The notes beneath the pieces were generated by a model. It did not search any database. It saw only the letters and a program-made list of their open reading frames with translations, and had not been told where the DNA came from. A program made the translations under genes and the position numbers. Of a stretch of DNA of 64,000 nucleotides, positions 30,136 through 43,421 are shown in pieces. Numbering within the stretch: position 1 is the first letter of the stretch; each line of letters opens with the position of its first letter. The stretch spans positions 74,915,910 to 74,979,909 of the forward strand of contig JAUPFV010000001.1 of NCBI GenBank assembly GCA_036936605.1. Direction: 5' to 3'. Source of the stretch: Limnanthes douglasii subsp. nivea (Eukaryota > Streptophyta > Magnoliopsida > Brassicales > Limnanthaceae).

Positions 30136-32045
30136 CATTTAATTTTTGTACCAATCCCACATCAAAAAGGGTTCGTTCAACAAAACGATATCCTCTTATA
30201 GTTTACCTAAAATCGCACATCGAAGGTGGATCGTTCACCAAAACAACATGTACATTATATTTTACCCAAAATCTCATATCGAAAAGGGTTCGTTCACCAA
30301 AATTACCTCTCTTTTATATTTAGCATAAAAACTTACACCGAAGAGGGTTGTACACTAAAATGACCCCATTTTTTTCAATTTACCTAAAATACCACATCGT
30401 AAAGGAAGATGATTCACCCAAATGACCCATCTTTTCTATTAGTCTAAAAATCGCACATAAAAAAGGGTCATTAACCTACGCGCCCGCTGTTTTCTTTTAC
30501 CTAAGATCCCACATCATAAGGGATTTCTCACCCCGAGCGACCCCTTTGCTTATTTACATAAAATCATACATCATTAGGGGGTCGCTCACCTTAGTGATTT
30601 TTTCATTCTCAGATGAGCAACCCCTCCCTTATCTTTTGCTTAAAATCCAGCATTATATGGGGGTTGCTCACCTAAACTATCATTCTCTTCTCTTTTACCC
30701 AAAATCTCACATCATAACAGGATCGATCACATGAGCAACTCCTCCACTCCCATTTTCCAAAGATCTCACATCTTAAAAGATTCGCTCCCCTAAGCAATAT
30801 GTTACTTCTTAGTTTTCCGAAATTCTATATTATGAGGGGCTCAAACGATTGAGTGAGTCTTCCATCATATCATATTAAAGAAGGTTCACTCACCTAGGTG
30901 ACGCTTTCCTTCTCATTTAACAAAACAACCCCATCTAAGGGTCGCTCAATTCTCTTGGCCGAAAAACTCCACCTCATAATAGGGTCGTGCATTATGCCAA
31001 TTGTTGTTGCAGTTTTATCCTCGACAGTTTCTCTCCCTACTTTTTCTCTCGAAAATATATTTATAAAACCGACGTAATTTACTTTTATGTTTCAGAATTC
31101 TACCATTTAATTCTCTCTCGTAATATATTTATATATTATTTTAAATTATTTGATTGTTCATATAAATTTTACCAACAACTTTTCATATCTTCATATAAGA
31201 CTTATATTTTTATATTTATTTATTAGGTAACATGTCAATCGATAGAGAATCATGTTGTGATTTCGACGAATTAGACTACTAAAAAGGCTAAGAAGATGTT
31301 CATTCCATACATAATACTTCATCAAATAATAATTCTCCAAACACTAGTAACTTAGAAGACACATCGTCGTTTCTTCCTAATATTCAAGTACATATTAATT
31401 CATTAGAAACTATTCCATCAACATTTCCTCCATATACATTAAAAATTCCAAAAACCTATAAAGGAAAAATCTTATGTTTTTTGACGAACCTACTACACCT
31501 AGTAATGTTCCTTCTTCCAAAAAAACTTTAGAAAATTACATTAAATTTTTTAACCGATGGTTTTTAGAAACAAAATATACATGTTGCACATAAGAAATAA
31601 AAAAAAATTAAATAGAGTATTGTCAGTAAAATCAAAATTTACATCTCGTCAAAAGGAGAATTTCCCCATCATATCGCCGTAACAAAGTCTATTTTTCATA
31701 ACAAACAAGTAGAATAGGTTACACGTTTCTCCACATCCTTAAATACTAAATTTGTTAATATTATTTAATTTATGTACTAGGAAACTCAGTTTGGATAGCT
31801 CATGGAATATTACGAGTATTATTGTAATGTATGTATTGATGGAAAAAACTTTTCAACTATTCTAATATTATACACAAATTTTCGTTCAATAAAGTATCTA
31901 AATCTACTTTCTACAATATCATCATTCCTAAAGATAAAGTCATTGTCTCACGTCCATCATCAGGTCATGGTTGAAAAGAAAATTCTTTTTTCGTTAGTGG
32001 TAATTGAGAATCTCAAGCATCTGATTAATTTGCAAATATCACTCC
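30136..32045 (+). repeat. Macrosatellite copy c
   Basis: Full-length unit: hairpin-monomer array to about 31000, CT-rich stretch, ATGTCAATCGATAG at 31231, gene-like body to 32045. Period to the neighbouring copies is about 1.91 kb. Confidence 0.8.
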
Positions 32046-33960
32046 CATTTGATTTTTGTACTAATCCCACATAAAAAAAAGGGTTTGTTCAACAAAACGA
32101 TATCCCCTTATAGTTTACATAAAATCGCACATCGAAAGTGGATCGTTCAGCAAAACAACCTGTACATTATATTTTACCCAAAATCTCAAATCGAAAAGGG
32201 TTCGCTCACCAAAATTACCCCTCTTATATGTTTAACATTAAAACCCACACCGAAAGACGGTTGTTCACGAAAATGGCCCTTTTTTTTTTAATTTACGTGA
32301 AATACCACATCGTAAGGGAAGGTCATTCACCCAAATGACGCATTTTTTTTATTTTTCAAAACATTGCTCATAAAAAGGGTCATTAACGTACACGCCCGCT
32401 TTTTTTCTTTTACCTAATATCCCACATCAAAAGCGATTGTTCACACGAGCGACCCCATTAATATTTACCTAAAATCCTACATCATAAGGGGGTCGCTCAC
32501 CCTAGCGATATTTTCATTCTGAGATGAGCAACCCCTCCCTTATATTTTGCTCAAAATCCAGCATTATATGGGCGTTGCTCACCTAAACTATCATTCTCTT
32601 TTATTTTACCCAAAATCTCACATCATAACAGGATCGATCACATGAGCGACTCATTCCCTCTCATTTGCCAAAGATCTCACATTTTAAGAGATTTACTATC
32701 CTAATAAATATGTTCCTTCTTGTTTTTCCAAAATCCTATATTATGAGGGGCTCATACACTTGAGTGAGTATTCCATCAGGTCATATTAAAATGGGGCCGC
32801 TCGCCTAGGTGACGCTTTCCTTCTCATTTAACAAAAAAAGCTCATCTGAGGGTCGTTCATTCCTATTGGCCCAAAAACCCCACCTCATAATGAGGTCGTG
32901 CATTATGCCAATTGTTGTTTCAGTTTTCTCCTCTACAGTTTCTCTCTCTTATTTTTCTCTCTCATATATATTCACAAACCGACGTAATTTACTTTCACGT
33001 TTTGGAACTTTACAATTTAACTCTCTCTCGTAATATATTTATATATTATTTTAAATTATTCGATTGATCATATATATTTTACCAACAACTTTTCATATCT
33101 TCATATAAGACTTATATTTTTTTATTTTTTTATTAGGTAACATGTCAATCGACAAATAATTAGGTTGTGGTTTCGACCCATCAGACTACTAAAACAACTA
33201 AAACGATGTTATTTCATAGATAATACTTCATCAAATAATAATTCTTCAAACACTAGTAGCTTAGAAGACTCATCGTCCTTTCTTTCTAATATTCAAGTAA
33301 ATATTAATTCACTAGAAATTATTCTGTCAACAATTCCTCCTGATACATTAAAAATTCCAAAAACCTATAACGGAAAAAATCTTATGTTTTTTGACGAACT
33401 TACTACTCCTAGTAATGTTCTTTCTTCCAAAAACTTTAGAAAATTACATTAAAAATGTAACCAATAGATTTTAGAAACAATAGATACATGTTGCAGATAA
33501 AATAAAAAAATAAAAACAATATTTTAAATAGGGCATTGCCAATAAAATCAAAATCTGAATCTCGTCAAAAGGCGAATTTTTCCATCATATTGTCGTACAA
33601 AGTCTATTTTTCCCAAGAAAAAAATGAAATGGGGTATCAGGTTTCTCTACATCCTAAAATACTAAATTTGTTAATATTATATAAAGTATGTACTAAGCAA
33701 CTTACTTTGAATAGCTCGTGGAAAATTACGAGTATTATTGTAACGTTTGTATTGATGGAAAAAAATTCAACTTTTCCAATATTATGCACAAATTTTCCTT
33801 TAATAGAGTATCTAAATCTACTTTCTACTATACCACCTTTCCTAAAGATAAATTCATTTCCCCACCCCATCATTAGGCCATAGTTGGAAATAAAATTGCT
33901 TTTTTGTTAGTGGTGATTCAGAATCTGAAGCATCTGATTATTTTTGCAATGTTGAAGATA
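32046..33960 (+). repeat. Macrosatellite copy d
   Basis: As copy c, with ATGTCAATCGAC at 33142 and the clearest coding trace (NNNSSNTSSLEDSSSFLSNI, then TLKIPKTYNGKNLMFFDEL at about 33340-33400). The body continues FFVSGDSESEASDYFCN near 33920 and then leads into unique AT-rich sequence. Confidence 0.78.
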
Positions 33961-35195
33961 ATCGATAATGTAAAGTAAGTCCAATTTTATTAATATGCTA
34001 TACAATCTTTACTCTCACATTTCATTATAAATTCATCATATATATTTTTTTAATGCATGTCTCGACGCAACTACCTCAACAAATTTTCAATTGTTGCTCA
34101 TCCTTACTCGATTTTTTTTTCATAAACTCTTTACTTAAGACAATTTACCGTTTACAATGTTTTGGCTGCTAAATATTTTATATATAACTGATAGTTAAAA
34201 AAGATTGGATGTATATACTAAAGCTTATACTAAAGTATTGGAATATACCGATGCCGTAATCAACCTTCTTGAAGATGATTCTAGTTAGGGTGTGGATCTT
34301 AACTTACCTAAATAACAAGGGATTAGTCAAGTAGAAGAAGAAAATGAAAAAAAAACGAAAGAATGATCACTCGTCAATATTCTAAAAAAATGTTATACTC
34401 CTAACAAATTATCAGTAAAAAAACGGGATAAAATCAACAAAAACTCCATACTCGAACATAATTTTGTTTTGATAGAGCATGCTAAAACGTTAATACCACA
34501 AACTATTGCTCCCATGAGCTTGGGTAATTCTAATATTCCTACTAACTTTTTAAAATTTTAATTTATTAATTTAAATAAATACTCCTTTATTTTTCAGGCT
34601 TGTATTGATTTGAGTTTTAAAAAAACCAAAAAAAAATTCTTTCAAATGCTAATATAAGTAATTTTAGTTTGGCAGATTCACGAATATTCACTCAAAATTA
34701 TGTAGCTCGATGTTCAAGTAACTACTCAACAAGTATCTCAAATGCTGAACTTTTGCGACGTCCATTTGAACTTCAAATGGAGGTATAATATCTTGTAATA
34801 ATATTTTCACTATATTTATGTTTATTTCTAATACATATTTACATATATCATTTAACTCTATCATTTTTTTCTACAACAAATTTACTTATGAACAATTGAA
34901 GTTGTCAAGTACTTCTTCGATTACTTCATTTTAATTTGGTGAATAATTGATGTAATTACAAAAAAGATTAATGATCAGAAAATGGTTATTAAAGAATTGA
35001 AAATAGATCAAAGCTAATTGTTAGAAGAAAGATTGGATTTAAAAAATAATTTGAAGTAAAAAAAGTGGAGAGATTGACCTACTTTAAGCCTCAGAGGACC
35101 AATTGAAAGAAGAAAATAAAAAAAATCAAAGTTGATGTTATAATGTCAAACTAAGTTGATATTATGATTTCTATAATAGATGTTTAACCATTTCA
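33961..35195. other. AT-rich gene-like debris, family not recognised
   Basis: Short broken frames such as YTKAYTKVLEYTDAVINLLEDDSS (about 34216-34290) suggest a decayed gene downstream of the macrosatellite body. No motif that I can name. Single copy in the window. Confidence 0.4.
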
Positions 35196-36105
35196 ATTAT
35201 GATAGATGAGAAACCAAGCCAATTATGATAGGTGAGAAACTAGGTCGGTTATAATAGATGAGAAACCAGGCCATTGATGATAGATGAGAAACCATGCCAA
35301 TTATGATAGATGTGAAACCAATCCAATTATGATAGATGAGAAACCATGACAATTATGATAGATGAGAAACCATGCCAATTATAATAGATGAGAAACCATG
35401 CCAATTATGATAGATGAGAAACCATACTAATTATTATAGATAAAAAACCATACCAATTATGATAGATGAGAAACAAAGCTAATTATGATAGATGAGAAAC
35501 CAAGCCAATTATGATAGATGAGAAACCATGCCACTTCATTGATGATAGATGAGAAACCATACCAATGATGTTAGATGAGAAAACATTTCAATTATGATAG
35601 ATGAGAAACCAAGCCAATTATGATAAATGAGAAACGAGGCCAGTAATGATAGATGAAAAATCATACCAATTATGATAGATGAGAAACTAGACCAATTACG
35701 ATCGATGAGAAACCAAGCCAGTTATGATAGATGAGAAACCAACCAATGATAATAGATGAGAAACCAGACAAACTATGATAGATGAGAAACCAGACTAATT
35801 ATGATAGATGAGAAACCAAGCAAATCATGATAGACGAGAGGCCAGGTTAATTATGATAGATGGGAAACCATACCAGTTACGATAGATGAGAAACCATGCC
35901 AGTTATGATAGATGAAAACAATGCCAATTATAATAGATGAGAAACCAGACTAGCTATGATAAACAAGAAACCATGCCAATTATGATAGATGAAAAATCAT
36001 GTCGACTATGATAGATGAGAAACCAAGCGAATTATAGTATATGAGAAACCATGTCAATTATGATAACTGAGAAACCATAACAATTATGATAGATGAGAAA
36101 CAAGT
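35196..36105. repeat. 26-bp minisatellite, about 35 copies
   Basis: Unit ATGATAGATGAGAAACCA followed by (T/A)GCCAATT. It varies mainly in the last eight bases. It ends in an (AT) tract at about 36110-36141. The 26-bp period rules out a coding repeat. Confidence 0.95.
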
Positions 36106-36106
36106 G

Positions 36107-36141
<35 letters not shown>

Positions 36142-36146
<5 letters not shown>

Positions 36147-36912
36147 TAAATAAAAACATATCATGAATGAATCTAGTTTTGTTCGTCTTAACAAAACAAA
36201 ACTGATGTTATTTTATGATATATATTTTTCCCGAATTACGGTTTAAAAATATGAACCTATAAAAATTTAAATTAAAAAAATTAAAAGAAATAAAATTTAT
36301 AAACGTCTTTACCGAATTTTATATAAAAGTATTTTAGATATAAAGTTTGTTAATTTTGTTTAATCTTTAGCGCTAATAGCTTTGTAAAATGGAACTCAAG
36401 TAGTAAGTCTCACTTAAAATAATCCAACAACTTTATTTGACACTTTGAAACAAAAAGTTATAATAAACCAATGGTAATGAGGCTCGAACAAAGACCAGAC
36501 ATGCATTCTTGTGATAAATCATGTCAAGCAGATAGACAAGAGCCAGTAAGTTTAATTACGTTTCAGCTTCTAGTATAACTTGGACTACTCGGTTGAGCTG
36601 AAACTATGGTTACAACTACACATATACTTACGACAAACAAAGTGATGATTTATCAAACACCTACAATATTCAACCTCTGATTCTTGTTTAAGTGAAGGTT
36701 TATTTTTTTTTGTTTTTTTATTGCACCTACGTCTGGTATGATTGTCTTATTCGTGATTTTCCATTGATTTTTTATATACTGCTTTTTACAACTAAAAACT
36801 CCCACACCTCTACTATGTTTTGTTGAATCACTCATATATTCAACTAGCAGATGAAAGATGCACACTTCGCGTTTTACAACAATCTTATCACGTAATTTTA
36901 TTGCACTACAAC
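36142..36912. other. Intergenic, no gene recognised
   Basis: AT-rich. 36818-36912 matches about 6392-6492 of unit 1 (GTTTTGTTGAATCACTCATA), marking the left homologous end of the duplicated unit before the second Copia element. Confidence 0.5.
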
Positions 36913-39900
36913 ATGCCAAGTGTTCACCGTCGACTAGAGCTACCATGCAAGGCGATAGCCCTGAGAGAGAGGTGACGATCGAGATAGACAACAAACTGAC
37001 GATTTTACCTAGGGCTAAGTCAATATACACATGATGGGTATGCGTTTCGGTTCAAAGAACCAAGACTTGGGCCACGACATGCTGGACCCAAAGCCTTCTA
37101 CTAAAGCCTCACAAGACTAATGCCCCATATGTTATTTGTGTATCTAAAAACTTTATATATATTAATGAACAAAATTGTGTAACAAAATTGTATTTAAACC
37201 AAGTTTTACAGTGAATGAAAAACAAGTAGAAAATTTACAAAGATAATATATCTCACTCACTCTTCTTCTTTTCTACTTGGTATCAGAGCCATTCTGATCC
37301 TTTGAATGGAAAAATCTGCTAAATCTTCATGTCTATCTTCAGACTCCATAGGATCCATCTTTCCCAACAATCCATCTGCTGCTCCAAGGGATCTCCAGCT
37401 GCATTCAATCAACAATGCAAACAATATCAGGTTTGATAGAGGTAATTACCTCCTATAGAAAACAATTGTGTTACCAATGATCAAAGGTAACAAACTAAGT
37501 GGCTATATATCAGGTGAGAAGACTTGCCCTCCTAAGTTTACTGCGGATAACGAGGGAAATGTCTCTGAGAATCATGATCATGAAGAGTGGATCTCAAAAG
37601 ACCAACTACTGCTTGGTTGGTTGTATTCAACCATGAGCCCTGACATAGCACCTTAATTGATGGAAGAGGAGACCTCTAGAGGTATTTGGGAAGTAGCTGG
37701 TAAATTGTATGCCTCAACAATAAGAGCGAGGGTCACCTATTATAAAGCCGAGTTCCATAGAACTCACAAAGGAACTACTGCAATGATAGAGTACTTGAAC
37801 AAAATGAAGATGATCTTTGATAAACTCATTCTTGCAGGGTGTGTTACCTCAATGGATGATCTGATCACTCATGTTCTTGCAGGAATTGATGGTGATTACA
37901 CTCCTATAGTGGCGAGTCTTGCTTACAAAGAAGGCCTGAGTTTGCTTGATCTGCAGACTAGTCTTCTAACCTTTGAGAGTAGGTTAGAACAACTTATTGA
38001 TCTGCAAAATACAATGTCAACCATTAGCATGTCAAGCACTAATTACGTACAAATGAATGATACAAAACAACAAGTCAGTAATGCAAGTCCAAGAGAATAC
38101 TCTATACAGAACAGAAACTTTAACAGAAATTACAAAGGCAGGTCTAATTCTAACTACAGAGGTCGAGGCAATTTCTACAGGGGCAGAGGTGGAAGGTTTG
38201 CTCAAAAGAAACCATCCTGTCAAATTTGTAGCAGGTATGGTCACTCTATTATAGTCTGCTACTATAGAGATGACCCATCAGTTATGGGGTCAACATCTTC
38301 AGAATATCCTAAGTCTAGAGGAGATCATAGTGTTTTGCTTGTTGCTCAAGAAACAACAGGGGGAGTGTGGTATGCTGACAGTGGTGCCAACCATTATGTC
38401 ACAGGTAGTATCAGTCAAATGACTCGGAAACATGACTACTCAAGTAATAAGCATGTCCTAGTTGGTAGTGGTGAGAGACTTCCAATCTCTCACATTGGTG
38501 AAACCTCACTGCAATCTCTAACTAAACAACCTATTATCCTTAAACCTATACTTCATGTTCCTAAAATTAATAAGAATCTTCTTTCAATTTCTCAGCTTAC
38601 AAGTTATAATCATGTTTTTGTTGAATTTCACAAAGATTTTTGTCTTGTGAAGGACAAGGTAACAGGGAATACACTACTCAAAAAGAGGTCTGAAGATGGG
38701 TTATACAGGATGGACACGCTTTCTAAATCTCTGCCTATCAAGTTAGTCAGTCACAATCCACAAGTTTGTTTGTCTAATGTTTCTTTGAGTCCTTCTAATG
38801 TGTTTACTACTAGTATTTCCGAGTCTCTTAAAGATGGATGGCATAGGAAGCTTGGCCATCCATCTCAGCATGTTCTAGCTAATGTTCTCAAGTCATGTAA
38901 TCTATAATTTATTTCAAGAAATGATAGCAGCTTTTGTGAGGCTTGCCAGTTAGGCAAGTCTCACAGTCTTTCCTTCTCTACATCTACTTCTCATGCTAGT
39001 AATGTTCTAGACCTTATTCATGCTGATGTCTGGGGGCCTGTTCGTATTTTATCCAGTAAGGGGTTTAGATACTATGTGATGTTCCTTGATGACGTTTCTA
39101 GGTATTCTTGGGTTTATCCTATCAAAACCAAAGGACAAGTTCTTGAGGTCTTTAAGGCCTTTAAGGTTTTTGTTGAAACTCAGTTTGAGAGGAGAATTAA
39201 AGCTGTTCATAGTGACTCGTGGAGAGTTCAGGCTACCTTAGCTAAAGAGAGTGGTTTCCTGTTAATAAGATCTTGCCCTTACAAATCAGCCCAGAATGGT
39301 AGGGCTGAGCGCAAACACAAACATCTGGTGGAAACTGACTTAACCTTACTTGCTCAGTATCACCTATCCTACAAATTATGGGTTGAAGCTTTTGAAACCA
39401 ACAATTATCTTATCAACAGACTACCCGCCCCCACTCTCCAAAATGTTTCACCTTTGGATGTTTTATTTCAAAAAAAACCTAACTATTTAGTCTTAAAGAC
39501 CTATGGATGTGCCTGTTTTCCTTGTCTCAGGCCTTACCAAACACACAAATTTCAATTGCATTCTCGCAACTGTGTTTTTCTGGGCTATAGTCAGAGTCAC
39601 AAAGGGTAAAAATGTCTAATTCCTACATAGAGAGTCTATCTGTCTAGAAATTTGGTTTTTAATGAGACTAACTTTCCTTTTACTTCAGGGTTTCTTAACT
39701 ACTCTCAAAGCAGTCACTCTCATGTTCAGTCTGTCAATATTTCGCTTCCTACTCTCTCTACACGTCTGATTTCTGAAAGAGTGACTCCTGGCACTAACCC
39801 TACTTCTGACCCTCCAACTAAGCATCACACTTCTCATTATGTTGCACACTCAGAGCATCAGACTAATGTTCCTGACCCTCCAACACTCATCTCACCACCA

Positions 39901-40548
39901 AACCTTCACACAGACACCCTATAATCTTCACTCACAGACTCACATCTTGACAACCATTCATACCAGCATACTGGCACTACATCTAGTCATACACTCAATG
40001 TAGTAATAGACCTACCATTTTCTAACACAGAACACTTAACGTTTCCTCCACAACAAATAAATTCACACAGCATGCAGAGAAGACACAAAAGTGGGATTCA
40101 CAAACCTAAACTACCCTACATTGGAACTCTTACGACTACTAACAGGGATATGGTTGAACCCTCTAGTTTTTGTGAGGCTGCTGGGAAACCTAATTGAGAA
40201 GGTGCTATGAATTCTTAATATAGTGATCTTATGGCTAATAACACTTGTTGTCTGGTTCCACTACCACCTTACTCTAAAGTAGTGGGCTACAAATGGGTGT
40301 ACAAGATTAAACATGCTATGGATGGATCTGTTCAGCGTTACAAGGCCGAGTTAGTGGCCAAAAGGTTTCATCAGACCCCTGGGATTAATTTCTATGACAC
40401 TTTTAGTCCTGTTGTGAAGGCCTCCACAGTGAGACTTATTCTTACCATTACTGTATCAAAGAACTGGCCAGTCAGGCAGCTTGATATCAACAAGGCTTTC
40501 TTGAATGGTGAGCTACAAAAGACTGTATACATGAAACAACCTCAGGGT
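36913..40548 (+). mobile_element. 3'-truncated Copia retrotransposon
   Basis: A probable 5' LTR ends just before the primer site TGGTATCAGAGCC (37278-37290); its start is not certain. Gag-pol follows from 37305, but the element stops inside RT at MKQPQG (40548) and joins directly to unit sequence TACGATTTGTGAG. RNase H and 3' LTR are missing. The same junction exists in unit 3 (60472), so the truncation predates that duplication. Unit 1 lacks this insertion. Confidence 0.8.
37305..40548 (+). pseudogene. Copia gag-pol, broken and truncated in RT
   Basis: Starts MEKSAKSSCLSSDSIGSIFP at 37305. Stops at about 37458 and 37654 break gag. The frame 37657-38907 is open for 416 codons: rest of gag, zinc knuckle CQICSRYGHSIIVC (about 38218), protease VWYADSGANHYVT (DSGA intact, about 38370) and WHRKLGHPSQH. 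Integrase follows a TAA at 38907: HADVWGP, VHSDSWRV and the Glu in QNGRAERKHKH. Linker from 39610. RT from GYKWVYKIKHAMDG (about 40286) to LDINKAFLNGEL, then the cut. No YVDD motif remains. Confidence 0.88.
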
Positions 40549-41360
40549 ACGATTTGTGAGTATGCTTGTTGAAGAAAGAATAATAACAGTTTTGGTTACG
40601 ACGAACAGGTTCGGCCACAACTCTGGTTAGTTCTCCTTCTACAACAGCACCTTCGGTGATAACGTTCCTGCTACAGCAACACCTTATGTCAAGACGATAT
40701 GTCTCTATATGCTACGTGCTCCATGAAATTGTCTAACCTAATCCAATTTTGCATCTTCAATTGATTGTTTTACAATTGCTATTTTTTACAACACTAAGGA
40801 AATTTTAACGTTAAGTTCTGGATTAAATGGCCTACCAAATCAACTTTTGCATCGTTAATTGATTCTTTTTACATAAAACAATTCTGGAAACAGGTGTGTT
40901 TTAATTTATTCTTACCATTGTGGTGTTATTCACAAATCTTTTGTTCCCTAAATAAGTGATGTTAATTCAAAACAATGATAACACTAATCCATCACAAAGC
41001 AAGTAGTATATCGTTAGGCATGAACATTTATCAACTGTTAAATAGAGGCAATGATATGTTGTATATAAATTTATTATTAAAAAAATAATTTTTCATATAC
41101 ATATATTTCTTTACACGTGGTCCACGTCCACGACTATTTAAAGGTATGGGACAAATCGAAATGAACTGTATTTTTTAGCTGACTATTGGATTTGGTTAAA
41201 ACGGGTATTTTGTTAACCCATTGATTGTCGAGAATGTGAGAGAAGCTACATGCTCAATCATGAAGTTTATTTTGTTAACTCATTGATGGTAAAAAACATG
41301 ACGATAGCTGATCGAATTTAGGTTAATGAAACAAAGAAATGATTATTATCTAATTTTGAG
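40549..41360. other. Unit 2 sequence, no gene
   Basis: AT-rich. Contains the empty Copia target ATCAC at 40991-40995 that is occupied in unit 1. Confidence 0.55.
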
Positions 41361-42197
41361 ACGAAGGATTAGAGGGAAGGTGAAACGATTCTTGGTATAA
41401 GAATCAAACGTAATCGATTTTCCAATCTCATTATACTGAGAATATATTGAATAAATTCAATTTTAAAGATTGTTCTCTAGTAAGCTCAATTATAGATCCT
41501 AGTCTTAAGCTTCTACCTAATAAAGGTGTTGTTGTATCTCAACTTGCATTTTTAGGACCCATCGGGTGTCTTGCGTACGCCATGACTAACATTAGGCCAG
41601 ATATTGCCTTTGTTGTTGGAAATATTGGTAGGTATACTAACAATCCTAGTTCATATCATTGAAAAGTTTTAAATCGAGTATTCAAGTATTTGAAAAGAAC
41701 CATGAATTATGGTTTTACTTATACTAGATTTCCTTTCGTACTTGAAGGATGTTCGGATGAGAGTTATATTTGCATTATGGAAGACCACTCTTCCATAAAT
41801 GGATCAGTATTTCTACTTAGCGGAGGTGATATATCTTAGGTATCTAAGGAACAAACTTGTATTATTGATTCCATAATAGAATTACTGTTTGTGGCATTAG
41901 CAGCACATAGTAGAGAAGCTAAGTCGCTAAGAAAGTTTATGTATGCATTCGTTGTGGCCCAAATCGATATCATCTATATCTATCAGATGTGATAGTGAAG
42001 ATGTCTTCACCAATGTCTATAGACAAGTTTACAAAGGAAGGTATAGACTTTTAGGTGCTAGACGAAGTATGATTAATGAGCGCATCACGCATGATGTTAT
42101 TTCAGTAGAGTTTGTGACAACTCAATATAATTTAGCCGATCATTTAACCATAAGATTAAATAGATATCTTGTGCACAAATCGGCTATTGGGATATAA
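41361..42197 (+). pseudogene. Copia RT/RNase H fragment, unit 2 copy
   Basis: Homolog of the unit 1 fragment at 12164: NKFNFKDCSLVSS, KLLPNKGVVVSQL, AYAMTNIRPDIAF, MEDHSS, SISIRCDSE, SVEFVTTQYNLADHLT, HKSAIGI. Several stops; not functional. Confidence 0.82.
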
Positions 42198-42722
42198 TTA
42201 AAGTCTATTTGAAATCTCTGATGTTGAGATACCCAATTCCTATCTAATATGACATTAGTTGCTGAATTCAATGTGGAAACCTTAACATCTACTGATTGGA
42301 ACACATTACTAGTATTATCCTAGAGTATGTGTTCAGACATGCAAGTTGTCGAGGTTGAATTTTATCTTCTTAATAGTTCTTTTGAAAAATTACATATGCA
42401 TGTGCAATAGTATAAGATCTACCTATTTAAACATGAAGTTTAACCGCTTCAAAAAGCTATGACTTTGCTCTCATATGTTTAAGAAGGATAAGGAGAGAGG
42501 ACTAGTAAATAATAGTGTCAAGTAAAAGCATTTAAGAATATAAATTTATTTATATATTATCATAAACGTTCAATCCTTAGTGATACCTTGATATTCGAAT
42601 ATTTAAAATGTGTAATATACTAATATGAAATTTAATCATCACGATATTTCATGTATGCCTAAATTTGTTACTAGTTGTGATTTTGTTTTAGTTAATCGCG
42701 ACTTACACTAAAATGGGGTAAT

Positions 42723-43142
42723 TGTTGGATATTTTAGTGTAATTGGATTGACTAGTCCACACATGTAGTTGTAATATATTATCGAGCAAGTCTGAGAATT
42801 GAAAGTGTACAATTGTAAGAAAATATTATGATTAGTGGGTACAAAAGGTAGAACCTGAATGAGGTTATGTTTTATTTTTAATGATAAGGCTATTCTGAAA
42901 TTTCATTCGAATTTAAATTTGATTTTTTTTTTCAGGTTCTATCATTTGAAATTATAGCCGTTTTTGGACATAAAACTCTTTTTACAGTTTAAGTATTTTG
43001 GTTGAATAAATAAGTTTGGTTATGTTAAATTCAATATCACAATAAAAATATTGTTTCTCGTTGTTCAGACGAAAAGCTGAAAATTTTAGAAAACCACCAA
43101 AATAATTTCAATACAAAAATTTTAAACAAGAGGGTTAAAACA
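42723..43142 (+). repeat. Probable 3' LTR of the older Copia fragment, unit 2
   Basis: TGTTGGATATTTTAG...TTAAAACA, homologous to 13554-13992 and 62649-63066. Confidence 0.6.
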
Positions 43143-43338
43143 GGTATTTCTTATGTCTCGCTACATGCTCCATTCGATTACTTTTTTACATTAATAAGGT
43201 GACTCTTACGATATTGGTGTTATTCGCAAATCTTCTGCTCGCTGAATAAGTCATGTTAATTCAAAATAACTATAACACTAATACATCACAATGTAAGGAG
43301 TATATAATATGTATTTATCAAGTGCTAAAAGGAGGCAA

Positions 43339-43340
<2 letters not shown>

Positions 43341-43418
<78 letters not shown>
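43341..43418. repeat. (AT)n microsatellite, unit 2
   Basis: 78 bp of AT dinucleotide, three dinucleotides shorter than in unit 1. Confidence 0.97.

Positions 43419-43421
<3 letters not shown>

Larger units (their letters stand above)
39378..43175. repeat. Segmental duplication, left part of unit 2 (partner 59302 to about 63100)
   Basis: About 98% identical by eye to 59302-63100, constant offset 19924. Compared with unit 1 (6545-7000 plus 11805-14160) only about 90%. Confidence 0.93.

Noticed and set aside
35196..36105. CRISPR-like array
   Set aside because: The 26-bp units are directly adjacent with no unique spacers of constant length, and the window is plant DNA; it is a minisatellite.
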